24,554 bases of DNA from DASYSA01 sp036003885 (GTDB lineage: Bacteria; Acidobacteriota; Blastocatellia; UBA7656). The notes beneath the pieces were generated by a model. That model was not told the DNA's origin, searched no databases, and saw only the letters and a program-made list of their open reading frames with translations. Position numbers and translations under genes: made by a program. Of this stretch, positions 16,506-24,554 are shown one piece after another; position 1 is the first letter of the stretch, and each line of letters starts with the position of its first letter. The DNA is taken from assembly GCA_036003885.1 (NCBI GenBank), contig DASYSA010000032.1, forward strand, positions 1 through 24,554. The letters are read 5' to 3'.

Positions 16506-19361
16506 TCAAGGTTGGAGCAACTCAGCGGCAGTCACCACCACCAGTACCTCGCCTTGCCGTCTCACTCGCAAGAAGGTAATTCCACAAGGCGGGTTTGTTA
16601 ACCTGATATTGCGCGTTGCTCCATCAGGGAAGAAGGTTCCCAGGTCCGTCCCGTTGATCGACCCTTTGCTGAGCAACTTCCGGCCGCTCTTCTTGATCTT
16701 GAGCTTCTTGAACTCGAAGAACGCCGTGCCCGTTGCGTCTGAAACCTGGACCTGTACATCGTCTGAAAACCGTACTTCGTCCCCAACGGCCGGCTGGATC
16801 GCTCTGAGAACAATGTGGCTGTCGTCGATGCTCATGTCGTTTACGTCAACCGTCGGACCTGGCGCTGTTATCGAGAAGTTGGTATCGCTCGAGTCGAGCG
16901 ATGTGGACAGGTTCAGGGCTGTTGCCTTCACTAACACTCTGGCTGTCTGGGTGCAGAGGTTACTGGGCACCGTCCATGCGAAGGTTCGAATCGCAGGTCC
17001 CAGCTTCGGAGTGACCGGGTCATTCGCGATCGCAATGTCGAAGCTCGCTCCGGAGTTGGTTGACAGGAAGAGGTCAAAGCCCTTCGCCTGCGCCGCAGAC
17101 GCCAGGGGTACTTCCCAGGTGATCTGAAACGTCTGGCCGAACTTCAGAAGATCTCCCCCATTTGGAGTTAGCAGATGCACGGGTACACCGGGGTCAGTGA
17201 TTATGAAGTCCGCATTGCTGTCGTCCTGAGCCTGGAGCCCGCCGCTGTCGAAGGCCGTGACCCGTATTCTCGCGGTAGTCACGTTGATCCGCGGAACCGT
17301 CCAGGAAAATGTTCTGGCGGTTCCGGCAACCGAGTCGGCGACGATAGTGTTGAACGTCGCGCCGCTGTCGGTTGACAACCTGATCTCGAAGCGCGAAAGA
17401 GTGCCGTCCCCGTTTGGATCGGATGCGGTCCAGTTAATACTGAAGAAGGTTCCTCCCATTGCATTCTCCGCGCCGTTAGGCGCAGTCACCTGCACGATAG
17501 GTGGCAGGTTTGGCGGAGGTACCACATCGTTAGCTGACAGAATAAAATATACCTTTCCTGCGTTGGTGCGAGCATCTGGCGTCACCACATCCCCAAATGG
17601 CGCCCCCAGAAGCAGGTCTCCTCCTCGATTCTTGTCGAGGTCGGCAGTCGCGAGTCCCCATCCGAGTTCGTCGCCGACTGCTTCTCCCGTCACTCGTACA
17701 TCGTCCTGGCCGATATTGAGGTCCCTGGTCGCGATCAAAGTCAAAGCCGTCCCTCCAAACAAGACCGATACCGAGCCCTTGTTAGTAAGCGCTCCCGGCG
17801 AGCCGAGAATGAGGTCGGGGATGCTGTCGATGTTCCCAGTCACGTTGAAGCTGCCTGTCGCGACCGAAGAACCGAGATGGTCTCCGGCCGCGTTTCCAAA
17901 CACAGTCAGCTTCAGAAAAGTGCCAGGCAAGATGATATCTATTCTCCGCTCGACCTGTGCGGTATCCGGAGTGAGCGCGGTTGAACCGGCAATCACGTAG
18001 GCTTCGCCCGAATCCGTTCGAACTGTAGTCCCGGGACCATCCGCGTCGGGAGCTCCGATTACGAGATCAGAGATGCCATCCCCCGTAACATCCCCTACAG
18101 ACAGAGCCGCGCCTGCATGGTCATCGGCGTCGCGCCCATTAATTGTTACGCTCGGCCGCTGGGTGACTGTGGGAGAACTTACATCAAATGTTCTGGAGAG
18201 TCCCGCTAGCGGGTTCAGATTTGTTCCTCCGAAGAAGAGATAGACGGCGCCGGTGTTGGCGGCCGCAAGTACGGGCCCCAGCTCCGTACGATCAGATCCC
18301 GGCGCACCGACGACAAGATCCCCGGGCGCCGTTGCATCGAGATCAGCTATCGCTACAGCGTTCCCAAGCATATCGCCCGCGAAACCGGAGACTACGACAT
18401 TGGCCGGCGTCCCAGCGTTGCCGAGGTCGATCACAAGCGTCGCCGCCGCAACCTTGGCAAGTGTGGTTCGCCCGAACAGAAGAAAAGCGGCTCCTCCATC
18501 CACCCTGGGCGACGCCGGAACCGGACCCTTGTTTCCAGGCGCACCGATCAATATGTCCCTGATGGCCTGTTCGGCCGACGAGCTTGCTGGGTTGCCGCCG
18601 GCATTGCCGACTGCGACCGCGTCGCCGAACAGATCGTTGCTATCGATACCGTAGATCACAACGTCGGCGGCGTTGGCGGTTGCCAGGTCGATCGTCCTGG
18701 GTGTCTGAGTGGCCGAGCCCAGGATCACGTAGGCAGCGCCGGTATTCGGTATCGGCGTCGCGCGAGACGTCGCAGCTACGCCAGGGAAATCAACCCCAGG
18801 CGCCCCGATGACCAGATCGTCAAAGGTATCGCCATTCACGTCTCCAACTGCGACTGAGAAGCCCAACGCATCCCCGGCAAGAGCACCCACAATGGTGATG
18901 CTTGGGCTGGTCGCGCTTGGGACGCTGGCCTTAGTATCAAAAACCGGAGGAAAGGTGGCCGGTGTCGGTCTCCCAAAAATTATGTAGACTGCACCCGCCG
19001 CGGTGCGAGCCGGTGCTACGCCCACCACCGGGTTGGCATCAGGTGATCCGATCACGAGGTCCTGAGTGCCATCGCCGTTGAAGTCCCCAACCGCTAAAGC
19101 TCTGGATCGCCTGAGATCAGTGAAGGTGGCTGGCACGCCATTGCCCGACAAATGGTCTTCAGCAGCAGCGCCCATTACTTGTACGTTAGAGGTACCGGGA
19201 GTCGCGAGGTCGATGTTTAAAATAGCTTGTGGGGCGATTGGATCATCGTCGGCATGTGACTTTACGATGAGCGAGGCCGTCACTGCCACGATAAGACCCA
19301 TAACGACAGCCAGGCACTTGAATGTGCCCGTGCCCGACAAAGAGACTCTCTTTGATATCAT
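16506..19361 (-). CDS. large secreted FG-GAP (integrin-alpha-like) beta-propeller protein
   Basis: A 951-residue protein. ATG 19361 is chosen because GGAGGGGG lies shortly upstream (12-15 bases, rather far) and an export signal (1 to about 37) begins there; the frame is open to 19439, but that start would lie inside the sigma-54 promoter. Residues about 45-640 form about seven FG-GAP blades with calcium loops such as DFNGDGTQDLVIGSPDA, DVNGDTFDDLVIGAPG and DVTGDGISDLVIGAPDA. Two Ig/FN3-like domains follow (about 645-750 and 755-850; SINWTASDPNGDG, FQITWEV). A lysine-rich C-terminal beta module closes the protein (about 855-951). The family mediates surface adhesion or ligand binding; no enzymatic residues are seen. 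A sigma-54 promoter precedes it. Confidence 0.9.
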   Translation of the reverse strand: MISKRVSLSGTGTFKCLAVVMGLIVAVTASLIVKSHADDDPIAPQAILNIDLATPGTSNVQVMGAAAEDHLSGNGVPATFTDLRRSRALAVGDFNGDGTQDLVIGSPDANPVVGVAPARTAAGAVYIIFGRPTPATFPPVFDTKASVPSATSPSITIVGALAGDALGFSVAVGDVNGDTFDDLVIGAPGVDFPGVAATSRATPIPNTGAAYVILGSATQTPRTIDLATANAADVVIYGIDSNDLFGDAVAVGNAGGNPASSSAEQAIRDILIGAPGNKGPVPASPRVDGGAAFLLFGRTTLAKVAAATLVIDLGNAGTPANVVVSGFAGDMLGNAVAIADLDATAPGDLVVGAPGSDRTELGPVLAAANTGAVYLFFGGTNLNPLAGLSRTFDVSSPTVTQRPSVTINGRDADDHAGAALSVGDVTGDGISDLVIGAPDADGPGTTVRTDSGEAYVIAGSTALTPDTAQVERRIDIILPGTFLKLTVFGNAAGDHLGSSVATGSFNVTGNIDSIPDLILGSPGALTNKGSVSVLFGGTALTLIATRDLNIGQDDVRVTGEAVGDELGWGLATADLDKNRGGDLLLGAPFGDVVTPDARTNAGKVYFILSANDVVPPPNLPPIVQVTAPNGAENAMGGTFFSINWTASDPNGDGTLSRFEIRLSTDSGATFNTIVADSVAGTARTFSWTVPRINVTTARIRVTAFDSGGLQAQDDSNADFIITDPGVPVHLLTPNGGDLLKFGQTFQITWEVPLASAAQAKGFDLFLSTNSGASFDIAIANDPVTPKLGPAIRTFAWTVPSNLCTQTARVLVKATALNLSTSLDSSDTNFSITAPGPTVDVNDMSIDDSHIVLRAIQPAVGDEVRFSDDVQVQVSDATGTAFFEFKKLKIKKSGRKLLSKGSINGTDLGTFFPDGATRNIRLTNPPCGITFLRVRRQGEVLVVVTAAELLQP

Positions 19362-19421
19362 CTTAAGTTGATACCCCCTCCAAAGTGCTTTTAGGATTGG
19401 TTTCGCCTGCGCCGCACATTC

Positions 19422-19439
19422 TAGCAAGGGTGGTGCCAA
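19422..19439 (-). promoter_or_regulatory. sigma-54 (-24/-12) promoter of the FG-GAP gene
   Basis: Minus-strand sequence TTGGCACCACCCTTGCTA matches the consensus YTGGCAC-N5-TTGCW at every conserved position. The GG and GC pairs are correctly spaced. Transcription would begin near 19412, leaving a 51-base leader before ATG 19361. Sigma-54 activators are encoded on both sides of the gene. Confidence 0.85.
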
Positions 19440-19507
19440 TGGGCAATACTAATTTCAACTACGTCACCGGTGTATACAAGGAGTCGAAATATCTGGAAAG
19501 ATTGTTG

Positions 19508-19536
19508 TTGACTCCCTCCCCCTTTTTTGGTATTTT
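19508..19536 (+). promoter_or_regulatory. sigma-70-like promoter of the TPR sigma-54 activator
   Basis: TTGACT (19508-19513), a 17-base spacer and TATTTT (19531-19536), with a start near 19543 and a leader of about 125 bases. It is divergent from the sigma-54 promoter at 19422-19439. Perfect palindromes nearby (TGTATACA 19471-19478, TCGGGCCCGA 19547-19556) could be operator or enhancer sites, but nothing proves it. Confidence 0.5.
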
Positions 19537-19667
19537 CGGTGCCTCGTCGGGCCCGAATAGGGATCGGGTGGAAATATTGAATCGTAGACGGGCTTGCTGC
19601 TTGCCCCGGTTACCGCAGCTGACCGAACGAAAAAACCGCAGGAAGCTCCCAGTTTCCTCACGACGGC

Positions 19668-22600
19668 ATGATTCAAGGCAAGGCGCATTTGATGTTTCAG
19701 CCACTGTTTGTCAGGCCTTTAATGGCGACCGAACGAGAGTTTCTTCGCGAGTGCTCAAGATCATCCAACAAGGAAGAGGCTTGGCGAGCCGAAGTGGTAC
19801 TGCTTTCCGCCGGAGGGAAGACAGCGGCCGAAATAAGCGAATCGATGGGCTTCCACCCCGCCAACGTGAAGAAATGGATCAGAAAGTTCAACAAAGAAGG
19901 CATCACTGGCCTCGCCGTGAAGAAGAGGGGGCCGCAGGGTGGTCCCCGTCCGCGCTTCTTTCCCGCCCAGGTTGAACAAATCCTCAAACTGGCGAAGACT
20001 GACCCTGTCCACCTGGGGCTTCGATTCAAGGAGTGGACACCTCAGAAGCTTGCAACCGTTGCTGTCGAGCGCGGCATTGTCGATAGCATTAGCCATGTCA
20101 CGGTGAGACAGCTTCTAAAGCGTAACGGCAATTCGGAGGCAGCCGAGAAGCTAGTCCTGGAGGGAACCCACACATCAGGTTCGGCTAAGCTCGGTGTCGT
20201 CGATCCTGCAGATCAGCTGAAGGGCTCTCATCTTGAGATCGCTCAGCAAGCGCTGTCTCAATCGAATTATCAACAAGCTGTTGATCACCTCAACGCGGCG
20301 CTTGTTGAAGGGCCGCATTCGCCTGAAGAGGAGGCCTCCCTTCGACTGCTCTTGACCAAGGCTCTTGAGGAGTTGAGCAGATATGAAGAGGCGTACAAGG
20401 TCATCGGGAAGTATGAGGACCACAGCGCGTTAGGCCAGTTGCCCTCGCCGATGCGCGCTCGTGTAAAACTGCGGATCGGATGGGTGCACAGTTGGTTATG
20501 GAACGTTCCGAAGGCCATAGCCGCTTTGAATGAGACGAGGAAGTTGTTCCTGGAGGCAGAAGACGAGATCGGTGTCAGCGAAGCCAACTATGCACTGGGC
20601 CGCACATACAACGCAATAGATGAGTTCAGGATAGCACGAGACTATCTGCTTACCGCGGTAGACAGTCAGAAGAAAGCTCGGGACCGCGAGCTGTTGGCCC
20701 GCATCTATGACCAGCTGGGTACTTCGGACTTCAATGAAGGAGCCTTTACCAGCGCGTTTGAAAACTACAGTAAAGCATTCGAATTGGCTGAGAGTTCGCC
20801 AAAGCTCAATCTGAGGGGAATGATCCTGCTCAACCTCGGCACGGTCCATTCCGAGGGCTATTTGGGCGACCGCCAGGTGGCGTCCGATTATGTTCTCAGG
20901 GCCATAGAATACCTCAAGAAGGGCGGTCATACTGATTACCTCGCATCCGCTTACAACAACCTCGCCGAGAATCTCAGGGCCTCGGGTCTTTGGGAAGAGG
21001 CGATAGAGAATCTCAACAATTCGATCGAGATTGCCCTGCCGTTTCCCGACCACCGCGTCGTAACAACTGCTCTCATCACCCTCGCTGAAATACTCTGCGC
21101 AAAGGGGAGATTCGCGGATGCCGAAAAGCATCTGAACATGAGCATTGAATTGGTCGGCGGTAGTGCCGCGAAGTGGCTTGAAACGAATGCGCTGATCGTG
21201 TTGGGTAGAGTCTACTGTGCGACCGGTCGGGCGGAAGACGCGATTCAATCTCTCAGGCAGGCACTCAGACTCGCTACGTCCATTGGAGATCTTCACGGAG
21301 TCACGCTCGCTCAGGTCGAACTGGCACAGTTCCACTACGAACATGCCGGATACGACCAGGCTGGCGAATACCTGGAGCTTGCGCAGGGCAGGTTGAAGGA
21401 AGAGAAGTCGCTCGTCATTTCCGGCTTGATCCAACGGCTCACCGGCCAGCTCGAGGCGGCACGCGGTCGCTACGCCGAAGCGAAACAGCACATCGCCCAG
21501 AGCATATCGATCTTTACTACGACCGACATCCCTTTTGAAGTGGCGAGGAGTCAATACGAACTCGCGCTACTGTTGATCAAGTCCCGCGAGATCAAGGCCG
21601 CGGAGACAAATTTGGTTCAGGCCAGACAGTTCTTCGAAACAGTCTCGGCTGAGCCCGACTTGAGGCGAGTGTTGAAGGCTCTTGAGGCGCTCGTCGCAGG
21701 GGAGCAGCCAGAGCAGGCAGTTGCTCGCTCCCTGACCGATAGCGACGTGCTCTTGATGCAGAGATTGATTGAGGCGTCGGCCACAAGAGAGTTGTTATTG
21801 CAGGAGCTCGCGGCGGTCGTCTACGAGAATTTTCAAACCGTCGCCGTAGTTGTCTTCCGGTTGGAAGGTGACGATCGCGTGGCAGTAATTGTCAGCCAAG
21901 GTATCAGCCTTATCGAAGCTGAGGAGCTTGGCAGAGAAGTCAGGGCCTCGCTTCTGACTGGAGGCAGGTCGGGCAACACCTATGTTTTCAGACTCAGTGA
22001 CGGATCATCACCTGGCATCGCGTTGTGCGTCCAGGCCAGTCCGACCCTGGAGATCAGCCGTCTACAACCGCTGCTGAGACAGGCCGAATTTGGCCTGGAG
22101 ACCTGTTCGTTGCGATCTTCGGCCCGCCTTTCATCGAAGCCCAGTCTGGAACACCGCGTGCAAACGATCATCCCGGGTTTCCTGTGCTACAGCGCGCTGA
22201 TGCTGGATGTGATAGAGCGAATACAAAAGATAAGGACCAGCGATGTCACGGTTCTCATAACAGGCGAATCAGGGACCGGGAAGGAGTTGATTGCGAGAGC
22301 GATTCATGCCGGATCTGCCAGGGCCCGAGCGATCTTTTTGCCATTCAACTGCACGGCTACACCCAAAGAGATCATCGACAGCCAGCTGTTCGGCCACCGT
22401 CGCGGCTCCTTCACCGGCGCTACCGCAAACTACCCGGGGATCATAAAGGCGTCCGACGGCGGTACCCTGTTTCTGGACGAGATTGGTGACCTGTCACTCG
22501 AGGTTCAGCCTAAGCTCATGCGCTTTCTTCAAGAATCGGAGATCCAGACCATTGGAGAGACCAAGCCTCTTCGGGTTGACGTCCGAGTTCTGGCCGCGAC

Positions 22601-23222
22601 GAACACCGATTTGGAACGGGCAGTCGATGAAGGCCGGTTCAGAGAGGATCTGTTTCACCGACTGAACATCATAAGAATACATGTCCCCCCGCTAAGAGAC
22701 AGGCGCGAAGAAGTGCCGATTCTGGCGGCGCATTTCCTGGAACACTTCTCGTCGCGATCTGGGAAACAGGGCCTCGAGCTGTCCCGAGAAGCCATGGATG
22801 CGCTGACCAATAATGACTGGCCGGGCAACGTCAGACAACTACGCAATGAAATCGAGCGGGTTGTGGCTTACGCATCAGAGAAAGCGAGGATCTCGCCCGA
22901 AGATCTATCCCCAGAGGTTGCGAACCCGCGAAAGGCGCTGGGCAATGGGCGAACGGGTGGAATGAGTGGCCGTCAAGCCCTGCCAATGCGAGGACACGAA
23001 GACTCTGTATCGAATGGCGGGCAGGTGCAACGGGCGGGAGGCGCGCCTGTCCGGGTAAAGCTGAAGGAGGCCACCTCAGCCCTGGAACGAGTGCTCATTG
23101 AAGAGGCACTGGTGAGAAACAGGAACAACCTATCGAGGACGGCCCTGGACCTCGGCCTGTCTCGAAGGGGACTCAGATTAAAACTGGGTCAGCTAGGCAT
23201 TCAGCGCTTCGAGCAGTCCTAG
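19668..23222 (+). CDS. sigma-54 activator with IS630-like HTH region, TPR array, AAA+ and Fis HTH
   Basis: A 1184-residue regulator. Residues about 20-155 match the DNA-binding N-terminus of IS630-type transposases: AAEISESMGFHPANVKKWIR (first HTH), the basic GGPRPRF linker, then a second winged HTH (WTPQKLATVAVERG, VTVRQLLKRNG). No DDE catalytic domain follows. Residues about 190-690 form a TPR array of ten or more helical repeats, and about 700-830 a GAF-like region. The AAA+ sigma-54 domain (about 845-1080) has Walker A GESGTGKE (866-873), Walker B LFLDEIGDL, and contact loop GSFTGA (913-918) in place of GAFTGA. A Fis-type HTH closes the protein (about 1140-1178). There is no receiver domain, so the signal probably enters through the TPR or GAF part. 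ATG 19668 has no clear ribosome site; ATG 19692 or 19722 are alternatives. Likely targets are the flanking sigma-54 promoters. Confidence 0.92.
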   Translation: MIQGKAHLMFQPLFVRPLMATEREFLRECSRSSNKEEAWRAEVVLLSAGGKTAAEISESMGFHPANVKKWIRKFNKEGITGLAVKKRGPQGGPRPRFFPAQVEQILKLAKTDPVHLGLRFKEWTPQKLATVAVERGIVDSISHVTVRQLLKRNGNSEAAEKLVLEGTHTSGSAKLGVVDPADQLKGSHLEIAQQALSQSNYQQAVDHLNAALVEGPHSPEEEASLRLLLTKALEELSRYEEAYKVIGKYEDHSALGQLPSPMRARVKLRIGWVHSWLWNVPKAIAALNETRKLFLEAEDEIGVSEANYALGRTYNAIDEFRIARDYLLTAVDSQKKARDRELLARIYDQLGTSDFNEGAFTSAFENYSKAFELAESSPKLNLRGMILLNLGTVHSEGYLGDRQVASDYVLRAIEYLKKGGHTDYLASAYNNLAENLRASGLWEEAIENLNNSIEIALPFPDHRVVTTALITLAEILCAKGRFADAEKHLNMSIELVGGSAAKWLETNALIVLGRVYCATGRAEDAIQSLRQALRLATSIGDLHGVTLAQVELAQFHYEHAGYDQAGEYLELAQGRLKEEKSLVISGLIQRLTGQLEAARGRYAEAKQHIAQSISIFTTTDIPFEVARSQYELALLLIKSREIKAAETNLVQARQFFETVSAEPDLRRVLKALEALVAGEQPEQAVARSLTDSDVLLMQRLIEASATRELLLQELAAVVYENFQTVAVVVFRLEGDDRVAVIVSQGISLIEAEELGREVRASLLTGGRSGNTYVFRLSDGSSPGIALCVQASPTLEISRLQPLLRQAEFGLETCSLRSSARLSSKPSLEHRVQTIIPGFLCYSALMLDVIERIQKIRTSDVTVLITGESGTGKELIARAIHAGSARARAIFLPFNCTATPKEIIDSQLFGHRRGSFTGATANYPGIIKASDGGTLFLDEIGDLSLEVQPKLMRFLQESEIQTIGETKPLRVDVRVLAATNTDLERAVDEGRFREDLFHRLNIIRIHVPPLRDRREEVPILAAHFLEHFSSRSGKQGLELSREAMDALTNNDWPGNVRQLRNEIERVVAYASEKARISPEDLSPEVANPRKALGNGRTGGMSGRQALPMRGHEDSVSNGGQVQRAGGAPVRVKLKEATSALERVLIEEALVRNRNNLSRTALDLGLSRRGLRLKLGQLGIQRFEQS

Positions 23223-23298
23223 CAGCACCTGGTTATTGCCCGGCAAAGGGATGTCTTGCGCCGCGGGTAGAAACCTTAACCTTTTGAGGAAAATGTGC

Positions 23299-23327
23299 TT
23301 GACATCAATATGCATTACCAATATCAT
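23299..23327 (+). promoter_or_regulatory. strong sigma-70-like promoter in the gap after the activator gene
   Basis: TTGACA (23299-23304, perfect), a 17-base spacer and TATCAT (23322-23327, five of six). The start would be near 23334. No open frame begins soon after it, so it drives either a non-coding RNA or a leader of about 300 bases to the gene at 23642. Confidence 0.6.
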
Positions 23328-23333
23328 CGCGGT

Positions 23334-23480
23334 CTACTTGAAGTCGCTTATATGTCGCGATTGGCGCTTCACGGAAGTGTAAAGTGACTTCCCAGTGGAA
23401 CAGTGCTAGCCAGAGAACTTGGAAAGCATGTATCCGCCACTGGGTTCTCTCAAACCTCTTGTTAGCGCATCCTGACAAGT
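23334..23480 (+). ncRNA. candidate structured RNA with pseudoknot potential
   Basis: Directly downstream of the sigma-70-like promoter. GGAAGT (23373-23378) pairs with ACTTCC (23387-23392). CCCAGTGG (23391-23398) pairs perfectly with CCACTGGG (23437-23444). AGAGAAC (23412-23418) pairs perfectly with GTTCTCT (23444-23450). The last two interleave, which is a pseudoknot topology. A small stem CTTGT/ACAAG (about 23458-23479) follows but has no U-tract. No known RNA family was recognised. The stretch has no convincing coding frame. Confidence 0.3.
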
Positions 23481-23554
23481 AAGTTGCGGCTCAATGTGTT
23501 TAGATTGAACAAGTACGTGGTTCGGAGGTCAGAAATATTGATTTCGGTTCGCAT

Positions 23555-23571
23555 CTGGCATAGCGAATGCA
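23555..23571 (+). promoter_or_regulatory. sigma-54-like promoter of the secreted propeller gene
   Basis: CTGGCATAGCGAATGCA keeps the invariant GG (23557-23558) and GC (23569-23570) at the exact -24/-12 spacing. It differs from TGGCAC-N5-TTGC by two bases (C to T and T to A). The start would be near 23582, about 60 bases before ATG 23642. The sigma-54 activator gene lies immediately upstream. Confidence 0.6.
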
Positions 23572-23641
23572 AGAATAATGCAAGTTTGCCTTGGGGGTCG
23601 TGTATGCAGGGTGTGCTCGAAGACGGCGGAGGCTGCGGTTT

Positions 23642-24554
23642 ATGAAGTTGAGCTTGAGAGGGTGGCCCATAATTCTGGTATTCCTGGCAGTGCTCGTGGT
23701 GCCGTCGTACTCCGGACTCCGGGGATCTGCTCTCAAGGTTCAAACTGTTGGAATTCCGGGGCTTACAAAGGAGAACACCAGGTTTGCGTTCGCTGACGAT
23801 GGATACGCTCTGGTGGCGCCATACGCTCCTTCCCAAAAGCGGAAGACGATCGGACCGGAGGACATCGAGAAGCTGGACAATAACAACATATATGTTGTTG
23901 ATACCCAGAACGCCAAAGCAGAGCCGCGTAAAATCGGCTTGGGTAATCTATACTATCCGACTTCAGTGGTGATCGATGAGGCCCATGAAACGGCTGTAGT
24001 TGCGGGAACAATTCTGGACACAGTTCGCGATAAAGAGACAGGTCAGGAGCTGGTGCAGGTCTCTGCGGGGATCGCACTGGCCCACCTTCATACGATAGAC
24101 CACAAGGTGGAGGCCACAGCTCAGCCGGTGATTCTGAGAATTCCCGGCAGGGACGGAACGGAAACGACCCCCGATGCCCCGGGTGCTATCTTTCTGGGCG
24201 GCAGCCGCGGCGGTTTTGTCGTGTTTTCAAACGGTGCGTCTGTTTATTCAGTGTCAATTGCAGACGGCGCTCTCTCCGAGCTCGAGGTCATCCCGGGTGA
24301 TGAGTACAGCCCGAATAATTATGTGTCTGTAGTGGCTGTTGATAAGGACAGCAGCGTCGTAGTCCTCTCGCAGAACTTGATCGAGAAAAACCGCGACGGT
24401 GACGCGATCCAAAAGACCTCATTGCTATTTTATAGCCTGAAAGACGATGGCAGTTTTTCGGCGTGGAAGATGACCGATTCGGGCGGGTTTCCTGAAGGCA
24501 CGTTCCTCTCTGAAGGCAGCCAGGTAGCAATTGCAACGGATGACTCGGGTAACC
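23642..24554 (+). CDS. secreted beta-propeller-like protein (3' end beyond the window)
   Basis: The frame is open from ATG 23642 to the window edge (304 residues seen). GGAGG at 23628-23632 stands nine bases before the ATG. A signal peptide (about 1-25, WPIILVFLAVLVVPSYSG) comes first. The mature part reads as repeated strands with turns such as TRFAFADDGYALVAPY, NNNIYVVDTQNAK, TSVVIDEAHETAVVAG, GGFVVFSNGASVYSVSIADG and VVAVDKDSSVVVLSQN. This is the layout of a WD40/YVTN/NHL-type propeller, but the exact family is not clear. It lies downstream of the sigma-54 activator and behind a sigma-54-like promoter. Like the FG-GAP protein on the other side of the activator, it is secreted and beta-rich, so the two may be co-regulated. 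Confidence 0.8.
   Translation, partial: MKLSLRGWPIILVFLAVLVVPSYSGLRGSALKVQTVGIPGLTKENTRFAFADDGYALVAPYAPSQKRKTIGPEDIEKLDNNNIYVVDTQNAKAEPRKIGLGNLYYPTSVVIDEAHETAVVAGTILDTVRDKETGQELVQVSAGIALAHLHTIDHKVEATAQPVILRIPGRDGTETTPDAPGAIFLGGSRGGFVVFSNGASVYSVSIADGALSELEVIPGDEYSPNNYVSVVAVDKDSSVVVLSQNLIEKNRDGDAIQKTSLLFYSLKDDGSFSAWKMTDSGGFPEGTFLSEGSQVAIATDDSGN

Noticed and set aside
17257..18654. Long plus-strand open frames opposite the FG-GAP gene
   Set aside because: They mirror the repetitive FG-GAP coding sequence, and no motif or start signal supports them.
19131..19145. TGGCAC followed by TTGC inside the FG-GAP gene
   Set aside because: The spacer is four bases instead of five, and it lies within coding sequence.
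19668..20140. Intact IS630 insertion sequence
   Set aside because: Only the DNA-binding part is present, in frame with a regulator; there is no DDE domain and no terminal inverted repeats were seen.
20496..21554. 352-codon minus-strand open frame within the sigma-54 activator gene
   Set aside because: It overlaps the conserved TPR coding sequence on the opposite strand and shows no domain pattern of its own.

Overview
The window looks like a chromosomal segment of an Acidobacteriota bacterium, probably Blastocatellia. This is inferred from the style of the RHS core, the many secreted proteins with PPC, FG-GAP, Ig and TIG-like modules, and the two sigma-54 activators. No rRNA or tRNA, CRISPR array or intact insertion sequence was seen.

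Left third (about 73-7640, + strand): an N-terminally truncated RHS protein ends in a GH24 (T4/P22-type) lysozyme domain that keeps its Glu, Asp and Thr catalytic residues. Thirty-eight bases downstream is a small secreted protein whose sequence pattern resembles PliG-type lysozyme inhibitors, so the pair reads as a muramidase toxin and a cognate inhibitor. Behind it lies a run of small secreted proteins (4920-5480, 5644-6255, 6610-7098) mixed with frameshifted relatives (3946-4199, 4216-4838, 7098-7602). This looks like a multi-gene immunity array that has duplicated and decayed. The block is bracketed by two inverted copies of an unusual GGATTTAGGAT-type repeat (73-102 and 7605-7639).

Middle (7648-19361, all - strand): a secreted matrixin-like zinc metalloprotease with a long structured leader; a glycine-zipper envelope protein; a secreted protein with two PPC domains and a TIG-like tail; an NtrB/AtoS-like histidine kinase; its NtrC-type sigma-54 response regulator; and a large secreted FG-GAP beta-propeller protein. 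A near-perfect sigma-54 promoter (19422-19439) precedes the FG-GAP gene.

Right third (19668-24554, + strand): a 1184-residue sigma-54 activator with an unusual architecture. An IS630-transposase-like helix-turn-helix region is fused to a long TPR array, a GAF-like region, an AAA+ domain and a Fis-type HTH. It is divergent from the FG-GAP gene. Downstream is a 419-base gap with a good sigma-70 promoter, nested inverted repeats arranged as a possible pseudoknot, and a second sigma-54-like promoter (23555-23571). That promoter leads into a secreted propeller-like protein that runs off the window. The activator therefore lies between two candidate sigma-54 targets, both encoding secreted beta-rich proteins.
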